64,000 bases of DNA from Branchiostoma belcheri (Eukaryota > Chordata > Leptocardii > Amphioxiformes > Branchiostomatidae). A program made the translations under genes and the position numbers. Below the pieces are notes generated by a model that made no database searches, was not told the origin of the DNA, and worked only from the letters and a program-made list of their open reading frames with translations. The stretch lies in the NCBI RefSeq assembly GCF_001625305.1, contig NW_017802991.1, forward strand, positions 550,803 to 614,802, in the 5' to 3' direction. Shown piece after piece: positions 1 to 11,584 of this stretch (position 1 is the stretch's first letter; each line of letters begins with the position of its first letter).

Positions 1-58
1 AATAAAAACACAAAGTTTGCTCCAAGTCTAGCAATCGAAACAAAAAAATACCTTCATT

Positions 59-555
59 CTCGGTTGGGTTAAGGCGGCCTAGGCTGATATTCATGTTCGA
101 GTTCGGACGTGTGTCTGCACGATTGCCACATACGAAATTGCCATGCGAAATTTTTTAACTGTGGCGATTTTTTAACGAAAAATGACAGAAAAATAGCTGT
201 TTCTGTCGTTTTTGGCCCAAAAAAACAATGTAACTGTCATTTAAAACAAAATAGCCTCGGACAAAAATAATAAATAGGGGTTGGCTTTCTACCTGTAAAA
301 TATCATGATGAAAGGTGTTGTTACCGCTTGCGCGTAAAGCCATGAAGTAAACAGCTTTTTATTAACCAAAATAGTTGATTTTTAACCCTAAAAATTACAG
401 AAGTAGTAAAAACAAAATAACTTTATTCAATGTGTTTCAAGTACTACTAGAACTGTGTGAAGTTAAGTTGTGGTGCGACCAAGCTATCAAAAGTTACAGC
501 CATATGTATGAAATACTAATCATAGTTGGCCATAGGCTGCCTTAACCCAACCGAG
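59..555. mobile_element. Inverted-repeat DNA element (MITE-like)
   Basis: The two ends are inverted copies of each other: CTCGGTTGGGTTAAGG begins at 59 and its complement ends at 555, and the match runs on with a mismatch through GCGGCCTAGG. The interior is AT-rich and has no convincing coding potential. I see no clear target-site duplication, so the superfamily is not assigned. A related tail (CCTCTG followed by a purine-rich run) recurs near 14989 and 54398. Confidence 0.6.
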
Positions 556-1516
556 TCCTCTGCAGACTCTAAATCTAATGGGATAGGGAAAAAAACAAGG
601 CGGGCAAAAAAAGATTCTTGAAAGAGAAAAAAGAGAAAAAAGTAATATTTTATATCAAAACACGTAACAGTTATAAACATTTTGGAGCCCTCGGCACATT
701 AAAAATTGCTCCCCGACTACTGTAGGATTTAGACAAATTTATTATGTCACAAGCCATTACAACCATTATCTACTTTTAGGTCACCTTTGTTAATTCATCT
801 TTAATCTTTTGTTATAATTATAATGTCATGTAGTTTTGTTGGGGTTATCCCCCCAGGAATCTTTGAAAAACGCCAATAGGTGACATGTATTTCCTGGTTA
901 AATAAATAAATAAATATACAAACAAAATGTATAAGGTCACAGCAATTAATTTCTATGGATGGTGAAATTATGGATGGATCAGTGTACGCATTAATATCTG
1001 CCTGATTTTGAAGAAAAAAACAAGAAATTGTTTTGCCCCCTGACGGTGGTCAACATGCCAAAAATGGGCAGATCTGTAAATGCGTATCGGTTTAGAGACC
1101 ATCCGGCACCCAGTAAACTTGAGGCACAATGGTTCGCATTTGATTGCAAATATTGACACAGTCGAATGGCGACATGTTCCATCACATCCAAACCAACCCA
1201 GTAATTAATAGCTGCCCATGATGGTACAGCTAGAGTTTTAGTTAATTAAGGTGTTTACAAGGACAGGTAATTCTGATGAATACAAGAATTAAAGATCTGT
1301 TTGGTTGTGATATCATGTTTTGTCACCTCAATTCTTGTTTAACAATTAGGCTTATGATGACATCAAAATTTGAAAATTAAAGAATCTTGCTTTTTGCCTG
1401 CCTTGCGGAGGATGTCCTCCATAAAATTTACATGCTGTGGCCTAAACAACAAGCTGGACCTAGATCTTGTAAGTTTTAGAGTGTCATGAAACACAAGTTT
1501 ACAAAATGTATGTCTG
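556..1516. other. Intergenic or intronic AT-rich DNA, no gene seen
   Basis: The reading frames here are short, AT-rich and unlike any family I recognise. There is a TAAA-rich tract near 900-915. If the gene whose first coding exon lies at 1959-3144 continues leftward, this stretch is part of its first intron. Confidence 0.5.
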
Positions 1517-1941
1517 TAGAGCTGTGTACCTAAACAAATTTTAGGTACAGGTACAGGTACAGGTACACAGGTTTAGGTACAGGTCCGGACCTGAACCTGT
1601 ACCTGAACAATTCGACCAATTTATATGCTCTTCTGAACTCATTCAATAACAAAAAAAAAACATTAATAAACTTGATACTTAAGGTTTATTCTTTGTTTAT
1701 GGCGAATGCTCAGATAAAATATAGGCAAAACTAAGATGTTTTTGTTTTCATGAACACACTGTCCTTACACAGATACCCATTGTGGACCAGCTATTTACAC
1801 ATTTGAGGTCACAAATAGGCATAAAATTGGTGTGAAATTGTTTAGGTACAGTACCGGTACTGAGGGATTAGGTATTTTGGACCTGTACCTAATCAATTTT
1901 TCCGGTACAGTATCGGTACTGCGTACCGGTACACAGCTCTA
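1517..1941. mobile_element. Non-autonomous hAT-type element with 8-bp target duplications
   Basis: A 14-bp perfect terminal inverted repeat, TAGAGCTGTGTACC, occupies 1517-1530, with its complement at 1928-1941. The element is flanked by the direct repeat TATGTCTG (1509-1516 and 1942-1949). An 8-bp target duplication and a terminus fitting the Y-A-R-N-G pattern are typical of hAT transposons. The 425-bp interior is built from GGTAC/GTACC-rich palindromic blocks and has no transposase, so it moves, if at all, with enzyme supplied from elsewhere. It sits 16 bases beyond the splice donor of the receptor exon at 1959-3144. Confidence 0.8.
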
Positions 1942-1958
1942 TATGTCTGTCATCTTAC

Positions 1959-3144
1959 CGCAAAGTTTGTTGACCTGTTGGAGGTTTGGCACGTACATCG
2001 GATTGGGAACAAGTTTTGTTGGAGGATTGTGAAGCTTGTTTACATGTTGAGTGGTGTCACTTCTGGAGTTAGCTGAAGCCTGTTGGGGAACGTTTGTTGT
2101 TGTACTAAGATAGTTTTCGTTCTCGTACATGTTGGTAACAGCGTAAGGTTCCATGTCACCATCATCAGTCGCGTTACCGTCTGCGTTTGCAGGATTGCAG
2201 AGCTTGTGTATGGAAGTGTCATGCCTGGAGTTATCTGAAGCCTGTTGGCGCATGTTTGTTCTGCTGAGATAGGCCATGTGATCGGACATGTTTGTAACAG
2301 CGTAAGGTTCAATGTCACCATTGCCAGTCACTTCACCGTCTACATTTCTGGGTGTCTGTTGGTAAACATTTGTTGTTGCGTTGAGATAGATTTCGTGATG
2401 GGAAATGTTTGTAACAGCATATGGTTCAATGTCACCATCATTAGTCACTGTACTGTCTGCTTGTATGACGTTTTCAGTGTTTTGCTGTTCTTCTTCAATG
2501 TTTCCAGTAGTGCTACCATCTTCTACATCTTCCACTGGGGCTGAGTTTTTAGCATGGATCGGATCAGATACAGAATATTCATCAGTGACCGTTCGGGTGG
2601 AGATATCGTTATTATCTGCGATATAATAATGCTCATTTGTGCTTGCATGCTCGACTTCATCGCCAGCTACATACGTAGCCTCCAGCCTGTCTTGTCCTTG
2701 ACTACTAGGAGCCATATAATAATGCTCATTTGTTCTTGTATGCTCGACTTCATCGCCAGCTACATACGTAGCCTCCAGCCTGTCTTGTCCTTGACTACTA
2801 GGAGCCATATAATAATGCTCATTTGTTCTTGTATGCTCGACTTCATCGCCAGCTACATACGTAGCCTCCAGCCTGTCTTGTCCTTGACCACTAGAAGCCA
2901 TATAATAATGATCATTTGTGCTTGCATGCTTGACTTCATTGCTAGCTACATACGTAGCTTCCAGCCTGTCTTGTCCTTGACTACTGGGAGAGTTTTGGCC
3001 GCATGTTGAGATTCTTGTTGGCTCCGCAGTAGTGCTTTCTGCGTGTAGCACATTCTGATCTTCATTTTGTCCTGGACTTGTTTGCTCCTCTGGATGGTTT
3101 GTATGATAAACCGGATTGTTCTCTTCTCTGATTGACTGGGACAT
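1959..3144 (-). CDS. 5' coding exon of a putative type II membrane receptor (tyrosine-rich cytoplasmic tail)
   Basis: An open frame of about 395 codons starts at an ATG ending at 3144 and runs to a consensus donor (G|GTAAGATG) just below 1959; the intron stop follows soon after. The sequence is hydrophilic and lacks a signal peptide or membrane segment. It carries an N-P-V-Y motif near residue 11, four 31-residue tandem repeats containing A-T-Y-V and H-Y-Y, three D-I/M-E-P-Y-A-V-T-N blocks, and N-P-M-Y-V-P-N close to the exon end. From memory, lancelet genomes encode many type II receptors whose cytoplasmic tails have E-P-Y-A-V repeats and end in P-N-P-M-Y-V-P-N before a membrane helix and a lectin-like ectodomain. 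N-P-x-Y motifs usually bind PTB domains or endocytic adaptors. The membrane and extracellular exons are not visible, so they must lie below coordinate 1 or have been lost. Confidence 0.65.
2621..2992 (-). repeat. Four in-frame 93-bp tandem repeats inside the receptor-tail exon
   Basis: Four near-identical 93-bp units encode 31 residues each, with core G-Q-D-R-L-E-A-T-Y-V and N-E-H-Y-Y-M-A. The two middle units are almost identical at DNA level and the outer two are more diverged, which suggests recent expansion from the centre. Each unit adds three tyrosines to the predicted cytoplasmic tail. Confidence 0.85.
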
Positions 3145-3519
3145 TTTTAATTTGAAACTGTTGGCAAGGTCAAAACAAGAACAAGATCTTATTTGGTATA
3201 ATTAGGTCCAAGAAAAAATGTTACCTGTTTCAGTCCTGAAAAGATTAGGGTGATATCTATATAAGGGTCCAACTTACTCAATACAGTTTAACAAAGTAAA
3301 ACTTGCATGAGGACAGCCACTTCTAGTCTCAATGTCAATGTTTGAAAACCAATATATTGTACAACGTTTTATCACTTAGGTGTCAGATCAGGGGACTAAA
3401 ATGTTGATCAGCTCGACAATAAGTCCCTTGCAGGGGTCCACCCCTCAAAAAAAAGTCTAGGGTCAGCAGTTTTTTCTAGGGTCGGTCGGGAAACAGGAAA
3501 CTCAACATTTTTCTTCTTA

Positions 3520-3745
3520 GGCTTTAGTGGCCTTGTGGTTAGGGGAGTTGAATCTGAAGGTTTTGAATCCCGGGCAGGCCCCAGTGTTGTGTCCCTGGGG
3601 AAGGCACTTTTAAAACACCTTTTTCCTCACTAGACTAAGATGAAAATGACCTACTAGTAGCTTCAGTCAGGGACGTCCTCTCGGCTAGGGATGTAAAACT
3701 GGAGTTTCAGTGTTTGAGGAGAGCCATACCTATAATGTTCTACAT
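3520..3745 (+). mobile_element. tRNA-derived SINE
   Basis: The 5' part resembles a tRNA with RNA polymerase III boxes: TAGTGGCCTTGTGGTTAGG (box A-like, from 3525) and GGTTTTGAATCCC (box B-like, 3559-3571). It is followed by a body with GTGTCCCTGGGGAAGGCAC, a run shared by many invertebrate SINEs as I remember them. I assign no family name, and the 3' end is approximate. Confidence 0.6.
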
Positions 3746-4196
3746 TTTTTATTTTCGAATTTGCTTGTATCAAAGACGTATTTCAGTCTGTTTTTTTATA
3801 CTTTATTACTGCCACTGTAACTGTTTTAGATTGACATGAATGCAAGAATTCCAGGCAAAAATGATTCCAGTTAAAAATCAGGAAATGCAGACTAAAAACA
3901 CAGGATTTTGTTTATCATATTTGTACTGCATTATATAAATTTTATGTGGGAGAAAACAGTTCTGATCCAACTCTTGGTAAGGCAGACTAATTATGGGATT
4001 GAGATGTGTTGATTTTATACATGTTTAATGTACTTAAAAGAAAAAAAAAGATTTGATGTAATATATACATGTAGACACCCCAAGGACACTCCCAGCCCAG
4101 CATCAACTTTCTTTTGTCAGGACTAGAAGCTAAGACCTTGTTATTTGTTACAGTACTGCAGATTATAATAAAACATGATACTGCAACTTAAGGTAA

Positions 4197-4556
4197 GGCC
4201 ACACCAATTTTTGATTTGCCTCTTCATTTTTTTCTGATTTAAAAAAAAGATTCTGGTTCTGAATCAACTAAAAATGCTCATATTTTGCCCCCAAAAGTTG
4301 AGGAAAGTCCTTCTCTTCCTACGTAGTTCCTAGAGTTTTTCCATCTATCAATGCAGTGGTTTGATTAAAAGTTCAAAATTCATTGCTTAAATATTAATCC
4401 AGCCTTTTGTGTTGACTTCATGGCTCCTTTCGTAGCATTTTAGGCTATAATAGGATTCCTCGACCTGTTTTTATTTTTATTTTTTTCGCCCTGTCGCTTC
4501 ATATTTTTTATGTTGTCCGAAAAATGTCCCAAAGTGTCTTTTTAGTTGCCCCGGCC
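4197..4556. mobile_element. PIF/Harbinger-type MITE, copy 1
   Basis: The element starts GGCCACACCAATTT and is flanked by TAA on both sides (4194-4196 and 4557-4559). The right terminus has decayed to CCCCGGCC. The interior matches the element at 14468-14831 over most of its length, for instance CAGCCTTTTGTGTTGACT. A 3-bp TWA target duplication and a GGCC start suit Harbinger elements. It has no coding capacity. Confidence 0.7.
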
Positions 4557-4673
4557 TAAAATTTGGTGTTCAGTGGCCGTTGGGACACCGTTAATTTTGA
4601 GCCCTGTGTATTAACGTCACATGAGGTACATTCTTCCAACAAAGAAGACATAAATTTCTGACTCAACACTTAC

Positions 4674-4808
4674 CGTCAAATGAAGCCTTGAAAACTGCAA
4701 ATACTGGCCAAACTGGACCCAGTTGTCTTGGAGACTGTTCCCGGCAAAATTTCTAGTCAGGAGAAACAGGTTTTCTCCAGTCAGCTCTGGGAGTGGTGCG
4801 GCGCTCAC
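4674..4808 (-). CDS. Possible death-domain exon
   Basis: About 40 codons read toward a strong donor (G|GTAAGT, exon end at 4674). The peptide has the spacing of the first two helices of a death-fold domain: L-T-G-E-N-L-F-L-L, then W-V-Q-F-G-Q-Y-L-Q-F-S. The upper boundary is uncertain and no partner exon was found between here and 3144, so this may be an isolated exon or a decayed fragment. Confidence 0.3.
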
Positions 4809-4859
4809 AGCTCACTGGTAGACTAATAAATACATTAAGAACTGCTGGTAGTGTGATGA

Positions 4860-5805
4860 AACAATATGCACTTATTGAACTTTTTTTTCTTTCATCTCAT
4901 CTTGATGAGTTGCTTGGATGTTTATTCATCTTTTTTTTTACACCATAATCCCACACCAATTTATTTCCTTGGTTATTTGACATTTCTTAGCAAAAATTCA
5001 GTAACTACAAATCAAACCAATGTGTAGCACCTTTCCTTGGTGCTGAACTCCTGGTTATTCGAAATGAAGTTCCTCGTTTTTTTAATGACAAGAACCAGGA
5101 AACTGTATTCGTGTTGCCTAGGCAAAACTTGTAAAATGTGTGCAACATGTCATTCCCTGGTCTAGCTGCTATGTTGGGGTGGGATCCTGGAAGCCAATAG
5201 GATGATGGTGTACATAAATGTACAAGGAGCTTTCATCGTTACCAGGAATTTTACAGAAGGTTCATTTTATGTCTAGCTTGTGCCATGTTGGCTCTGAAAT
5301 GAAAGGAATATGGACAATCTGCTAAGGGAGCTGTTTGGCAGAAAATTTTCATTGGTTTTAGGTTTTGACAGCAAGTAGAAGGTTAAATATGCAGTGATTT
5401 TTCTATTTATCATAATTATCATATGAATCATAAAGTAATAAATTCTTAAACTATTTTGTGCTCTGTAGCCATTGTCAGCACGCTGGAATTGGCGTATTTG
5501 TTGGATGATTGTTGGTCTACACCCTCTACAAAATTTCTCTGCAAATCAGGCAACATTTTCCTTTCTTAGACTTAAACTTAAAATAAGCGTTGCAATGGGC
5601 GATTAGAGGTCATGGATAAACATCATTTCCCAATTTGAAGGGTGCGGAGTCCAATACGTTCTTACCAGGTTTATTTTCGCGCGCTGAGAATTGTCGTAAA
5701 ATCGCACGGTTCAATTCACAGAATTCATTCAAACGTAAGAAAATACATTTTCTTTAGTTTAAGAGCAGGTACAAAATTTTCATGTGATGGCAGTGCTTAA
5801 TGCAA
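4860..5805. other. No gene recognised
   Basis: AT-rich sequence with short reading frames and no recognisable motif or clear repeat structure. Confidence 0.4.
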
Positions 5806-6650
5806 AAAACGCATCATGTCCCAGGTCGACATGGTACAGTATTGTCACCAACCCAGAAATTATTTCATCATTAACCACGCATATTCAGTACCCAAAGTCG
5901 CATACCAACGGTTTGACCTATACTACATTAGTTCTAGAACACGAGTCGTTTGTCTCTGCTTTCCGCATACATGTTGTACTTCATGTCTTATACAGCTGCT
6001 AATCAATTTTATGTTACAAACGTTTACAAAACTATGTTTGTTGTTAGAAATCAAAACTTTAGTCAAAAATACAGTAACCAAGACAGGTGAATAAAGTTTT
6101 CAGGTTCTAAGACGACCATTTCCTTGAATTCTTTTCATTCTTTCTCTCCTCCTTTCTCTCCTGCTTAATGCAGACTGGGAGGTGTGTGGGTAGTGAATGT
6201 ACGGATTCACAAGGACGCGTAGCGGCTGTCGATGGAACTACACCCCGGCGGCAGGTCCCAGCCACGTTTTATATATCAAGTTCAATCGTATACAACAGAA
6301 AGAAGCAGAAATATCGAAGTGATGGCGATAAAAGATACCTTATAATATATAATCGTCAAAAGCCTCAGACTGTAACCTCGTCCGGTGATACAATTGAACG
6401 ACCTGGCAGAAATTGACCATATTTGAACGTCAAAGTACCGCAAACCAACACGTGTATTTTTGTTGACTCAAGTTTATTGCTATCAAGTCCCATATCAAAC
6501 CTTCTCGTGAATACGACACCCCCGTTCTACATGTTCGAATCGTCCACGATGTCCACCGTTTGTGACGTGTCTCTGTCTCCAAGCGCTGTTTGGAACAACA
6601 ACGTTCCACTGACCACATTTCCCTGAGAAACGTCGTCACACACAGACGCC

Positions 6651-8181
6651 ATGTGGGAAACTATCACACATATACTGAGCTGTTGCTCTCTTATCAAAAC
6701 CAATAAAGTCACACCAACTGGAGAAGGAGTAGATGATGGACGGAAGGAGTCACCTGAGCCACAGGACATGTCTATGGACAGGGGGAATGACGGTAAGTGA
6801 CGCGGACGCCTTTTACGGTGAACCCTCAGGATTCACCTGCCGGAATCTGATATATAGTAAGCCTTGAATTCTGCACCGCCTCTCAACTGCGCTCACTGCG
6901 TTACTGAGCAATACGGATGGTAATTTATAATATACAGGATATTTCAGTGTAATACCACTATGATTCTATGAAAGATAAACAAAATAGCTTTTGCCATTCA
7001 TGTCTTTTTAACTCAATCGGCATACCCAAGTCAACATTGATACCACTCTTCTCTTTGCTTCTCCGTGACCGGCCGTACATTACGATTTATTCCAGAAGTA
7101 TTCCTCGTGCAAGTCGCACAGGCTCCGCTGTCCCAAGCCATGTCTACCAAGTCGTCGGACGACGTACTAGCCGACCTGCGACAGGCGGGAGTAATTCCCA
7201 TTAAATGCCAGCCGACCTCCGTGGCCTTTGAGGTGGCGGACCCGAAGACCGCCTCAACGAACAGCGCGCCCCCGCGCCGCCCAGTCAGGCTGGAAAAGTT
7301 AGATCGCAAAATGGAGGAGAGGCGGGAGATGGTGAAGAAGAGAATCGCCGAAACCCCCAACGAACTGCGGACGCAGCTGAATGAAGCAGACGAACGGAGA
7401 CGGGTAAGTTTATCTTCTGATATGTGTTGTAAAAATAACGTAAATAAAAGTACGTGAATGGGTGGAAAAGGAAAGATTGACAGACCAATGCAAGAACAAA
7501 AGGAAATGAAAGTTTGAGACAAGTACTCATCATTAATATTCACCTAGGACATCCTTGCCAAGAGATCCCGGAAATTAGCCAACCAGGCTGCTAGGAAGGC
7601 GGGAAAGAAGCCGTGTGATGCAAAGTCGACCGCTTTCTTCATCAAGCCGACAATGAGCGAGTCGGATGTGATCACTACACGTGAGAGCAAGAAGAGGAGA
7701 CGTATGGAGGCCCGCATGGAGAAGCGTCGGGCCCGAGTGGCGAAGAAGACCACAGTGGAGGCGCTGGAGGCACGTCAGGCAGATGCCGCGGACAGACGCC
7801 AGGTTCATAATATCTTCTACTACCTGCGAAAGTAACAACCCCTATTATCCTTGTTATAGATCTAGACAAACACAGAACTGACATTACAGTGTTTATCCAC
7901 AAATCGTTAACTGAATCATATACAGGATAAAAGCGTAAATTTTACATTGATATCTCACTACCAAATCGCTGTGGCTGGCCTATGTGACATGATTGTATTC
8001 CTGTTTCTCCTCCGTACAGGAGAAGGTGCGAGCCACCGTGGACAAGGCCAAGCGTTTCGGCCGCCCCGCCAGCCCCCTGTGGATGGAGCCAGCAGGCCGC
8101 CCCGCCAGCCCCGTGTGGATGGAGCCAGCAGGTAAACTCGGCAAGGAGGAGCACCGGGAGTCGCACGAGAAGGGAGCGTAA
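6651..8181 (+). CDS. Stathmin-like protein, copy 1 (four exons)
   Basis: Exons 6651-6792, 7096-7403, 7548-7802 and 8020-8181 join in phase to give 288 residues. Stathmins bind tubulin and promote microtubule turnover. The N-terminus has a Cys-Cys pair at residues 11-12 like the palmitoylated membrane-targeting segment of SCG10-type stathmins. An A-F-E-V motif, a P-P-R-R segment and a long basic amphipathic helix (K-M-E-E-R-R-E-M-V-K-K-R) follow in stathmin order. Introns fall after D-E-R-R-R and before E-K-V-R, which as I recall matches positions in vertebrate stathmin genes. The donor of exon 3 (CAG|GTTCAT) is weaker than in copy 2. The last exon has a duplicated 12-residue block (G-R-P-A-S-P-x-W-M-E-P-A). 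It is longer than usual for the family (about 150-220 residues) and divergent, so assignment is at family level. Confidence 0.6.
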
Positions 8182-9633
8182 ACTGCGTTACGTATACATG
8201 TACATACGAGAGACCACAACCATAAACCTGTTCAAATCTGAGACTCTTAAAACAGCAATTTGTAGTCTGAACATAGTAGACTACCTTACTACAGTTTGAT
8301 TCATACATGCAGTATCTATAGATGGTTTTTGGAACGAACTCAAAGTATATCTTTAAGGGTCACAATTCGAACAGAGCACGCCAAATTAATAACACCAACA
8401 TGGCCACCAAGGAAAATGTACAGCGGCCGTTTGTTTGTTTATGCTACATTGTTAATGTTTGTTTATACTATATTTTTTAAAAAATGGAAAAAAATATTAT
8501 TAAAGTTGTTATACATAATATGTTCCAAGGCGACATGTTCTGCCCAGACTTTAATATTTGACCAGGTACCCAGCTGTGTTAACTCCTTCTCACTGACGGG
8601 CTTGTTTTACTACAGACCGATTTTGAAAAAAAAATAAAATAAAATAAAAAAGAATTTTTAAAAATGCACCATGTCCCCGGTCAAAAAGTTACAGTATTGT
8701 CGCACTCAGAAGTTATTTACTCATTAACCATGCTAAGTTATATTCAGTACCCAAAGGAGCATACCAAAAGTTTGACCTAGTTCTAGAACACGTCATTTGT
8801 CTCTGCTCTCAACTATCGACGAAATACATTGTACTTCATGTCTAAAAACAGCTACAATTTTCTGTCACAAACGTTTATAGCACTATGTTTGTTGTTAGAA
8901 ATCAAAACTTTTGAAATATCTAAGACAGGTGAATAAAGTTTTGAATTTCTGAGACGATCCGTGATTTGTTTGCTTCAATTTGTTAGGGTTACGCCCTCCT
9001 GTAATAGCTGGAAATTAGCACTGCATATTCTTCTCACATTCTTCTGTGCACTCGAAATTAGCACTGCATATTTCTTCTTTCATAATTCCGTCCATTCTTT
9101 GGTTTCTTTTCATTCTTTCTCTCCTCCTTTCTCTCTTTCTTAATGCGGACTGGGAGGTGTGTGGGTAGTGAATGTACGGATTCACAAGGACGCGTAGCGG
9201 CTGTCGATGGAACTACACCCCGGCTGCAGGTCCCAGGCACGTTTATATATCAAGTTCAATCGTATACAACAGAAAAAAAGCAGAGATATCGAAGTGACGG
9301 CGATAAAAGATACGTTACAATATGTTATCGTCAAAAGCCAGCCTCAGACTGTATTAAACCTCGTCCGTTGATAGCATAGAATGACCTGGTAGAAATTGAC
9401 CATATTTGAACGTCGAAGTACCGCAGACCAACACGTGTATATTTGTTGACTCAAGTTTATTGCTATCAAGTCCCGTATTATACCTTCTCGTGAATATGAC
9501 ACCCCCGTTATGCATGTTCGAATCGTCCACGATGTCCACCGTTTGTGACGTCTCTCTGTCTCCAAGCGCTGTTTGGAACAACAACGTTCCACTGACCACA
9601 TTTCCCTGCTCGTCATCGTCAGAGACAGACGCC

Positions 9634-11131
9634 ATGTGGGAAACTATCACAAGTATACTGAGCTGTTGCGCTCTTATCAAAACCAATAAAGTCACACCAA
9701 CTGGAGAAGGAGTAGATGATGGACCGAAGGAGTCACCTGAGCCACAGGACATGTCTATGGACAGGGGGAATGACGGTAAGTGACGCGGACGCCTTTTACG
9801 GTGAACCCTCCGGATTCACCTGCCGGAATCTGATACTAGTATATAGTAAACCTTGAATTCTGCACCGCCTCTCAACTGCGCTCACTGCGTTACCGAGCAA
9901 TACGGATGGTAATTTATAATATACAGGATACTTCAGTGTAATATCACTATGTTTCTATGAAAGATAAACAAAATCGCTTTTGCCATTCATGTCTTTTTAA
10001 ATCAATCGGCATACCCAAGTCAACATTGATACCACTCTTCTCTTTGCTTCTCCGTGACCGACCGTACATTGCGATTTATTCCAGAAGTATTCCTCGTGCA
10101 AGTCGCACAGGCTCCGCTGTCCCAAGCCAGGTCTACCAAGTCGTCGGACGACGTACTAGCCGACCTGCGACAGGCGGGAGTAATTCCCATTAAATGCCAG
10201 CCGACCTCCGTGGCCTTTGAGGTGTCGGACCCGAAGACCGCCTCAGCGAACAACGCGCCCCCGCGCCGCCCAGTCAGGCTGGAGAAGTTAGATCGCAAAA
10301 TGGAGGAGAGGCGGGAGATGGTGAAGAAGAGAATCGCCGAGACCCCCAACGAACTGCGGACGCAGTTAAACGAAGCAGACGAGCGAAGACGGGTAAGTTT
10401 ATCTTCTGATATGTGTTGTGAAAATAACGTAAATAAAAGTACGTGAATGGGTGGAAAGTTAGATGGAAAGATTAACGGACCAATGCAAGAACAAAAGGAA
10501 ATGAAAGTTTGAGACAAGTACTCATCATTGATATTCACCTAGGACATTCTTGACAAGAGATCCCGGAAATTAGCCAACCAGGCTGCTAGGAAGGCGGGAA
10601 AGAAGCCGTGTGATGCAAAGTCGACCGCTTTCTTCATCAAGCCGACAATGAGCGAGTCAGATGTGATCACTACACGAGAGAGCAAGAAGAGGAGACGTAT
10701 GGAGGCCCGCATGGAGAAGCGTCGGGCCCGAGTGGCGAAGAAGACCACAGTGGAGGCGCTGGAGGCACGTCAGGCAGATGCCGCGGAGAGACGCCAGGTA
10801 CATAATATCTTCTACTACCTGCGAAAGAAACAACCCCTATTGTATAGACAAACACAGAACTGACATTACAGTGTTTATCCGCAAATCGTTAAACTGAATC
10901 ATACAGGATAAAAGCGTAAAGAGATGTTCACAATGCAATGTCACTACCAAATCGCTGTGGCTGGCCTATGTGACATGATTGTATGTCTGTTTCTCCTCCA
11001 TACAGGAGAAGGTGCGAGCCACCGTGGACAAGGCCAAGCGTTTCGGCCGCCCCGCCAGCCCCGTGTGGATGGAGCCTGCAGGTCAACTCGGCAAGGAGGA
11101 GCGCCGGGGGACGCACGAGAAGGGACCGTAA
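9634..11131 (+). CDS. Stathmin-like protein, copy 2 (four exons)
   Basis: Exons 9634-9775, 10085-10392, 10543-10797 and 11006-11131 mirror copy 1 exactly in length except the last, giving 276 residues. Splice sites are all consensus, including CAG|GTACAT after exon 3. Differences from copy 1 are few: H7S and S13A in the N-terminal segment, A-to-D near the start of exon 3, and a single instead of double G-R-P-A-S-P-x-W-M-E-P-A block. The frame upstream of the chosen ATG stays open back to 9406, unlike copy 1, where a stop precedes the ATG. I kept the ATG shared by both copies. Confidence 0.6.
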
Positions 11132-11584
11132 ACTACGTCACATACGAGAGACCAAAACCACCGACCTGTTTAAATTTGCTGAGACTCTTAAAACAACAAT
11201 TTGTAGTCTGAACTTAGTAGACTACCTTACTACAGTTTGATTCATACATGCAGTATCTATAGGTGGTTTTTGGAACGAACTCAAAGTATATCTCAAAGTT
11301 AAGGGTGACAATTCGAACAGAGCACGCCAAATTAATAACACCAACACCACACCAAGGAAAAATGTACAGCGGCCGGTTCCATAACATAATGTTTGTTTAT
11401 ACTATAAAAAAATGGAAAAAATATTATTAAAGTTGTTATACATAATATGTTCCAAGGCGACATGTTCTGCCCAGACTTTAATATTTGACCAGGTAACTCG
11501 ATCCTTCTCACTGATGGGCTTCTTTTGCTACAGACCGATTTTGAAAAAAAATATTAAAAAATAAAATAAAAAAGAATTTTAAAA

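Noticed and set aside
6168-6416. Small frame starting M-Q-T-G-R-C-V-G repeated in all three array units
   Set aside because: Its conservation is explained by recent duplication, the frame breaks differently in each unit after about 30 codons, and no splice phase links it to the stathmin-like exons; more likely 5' untranslated.
7031-7543. Minus-strand frame of 170 codons opposite stathmin-like exon 2 (also 10020-10538)
   Set aside because: Shadow of the plus-strand exon, which has consensus splice sites, matching phases and motif content in both copies.
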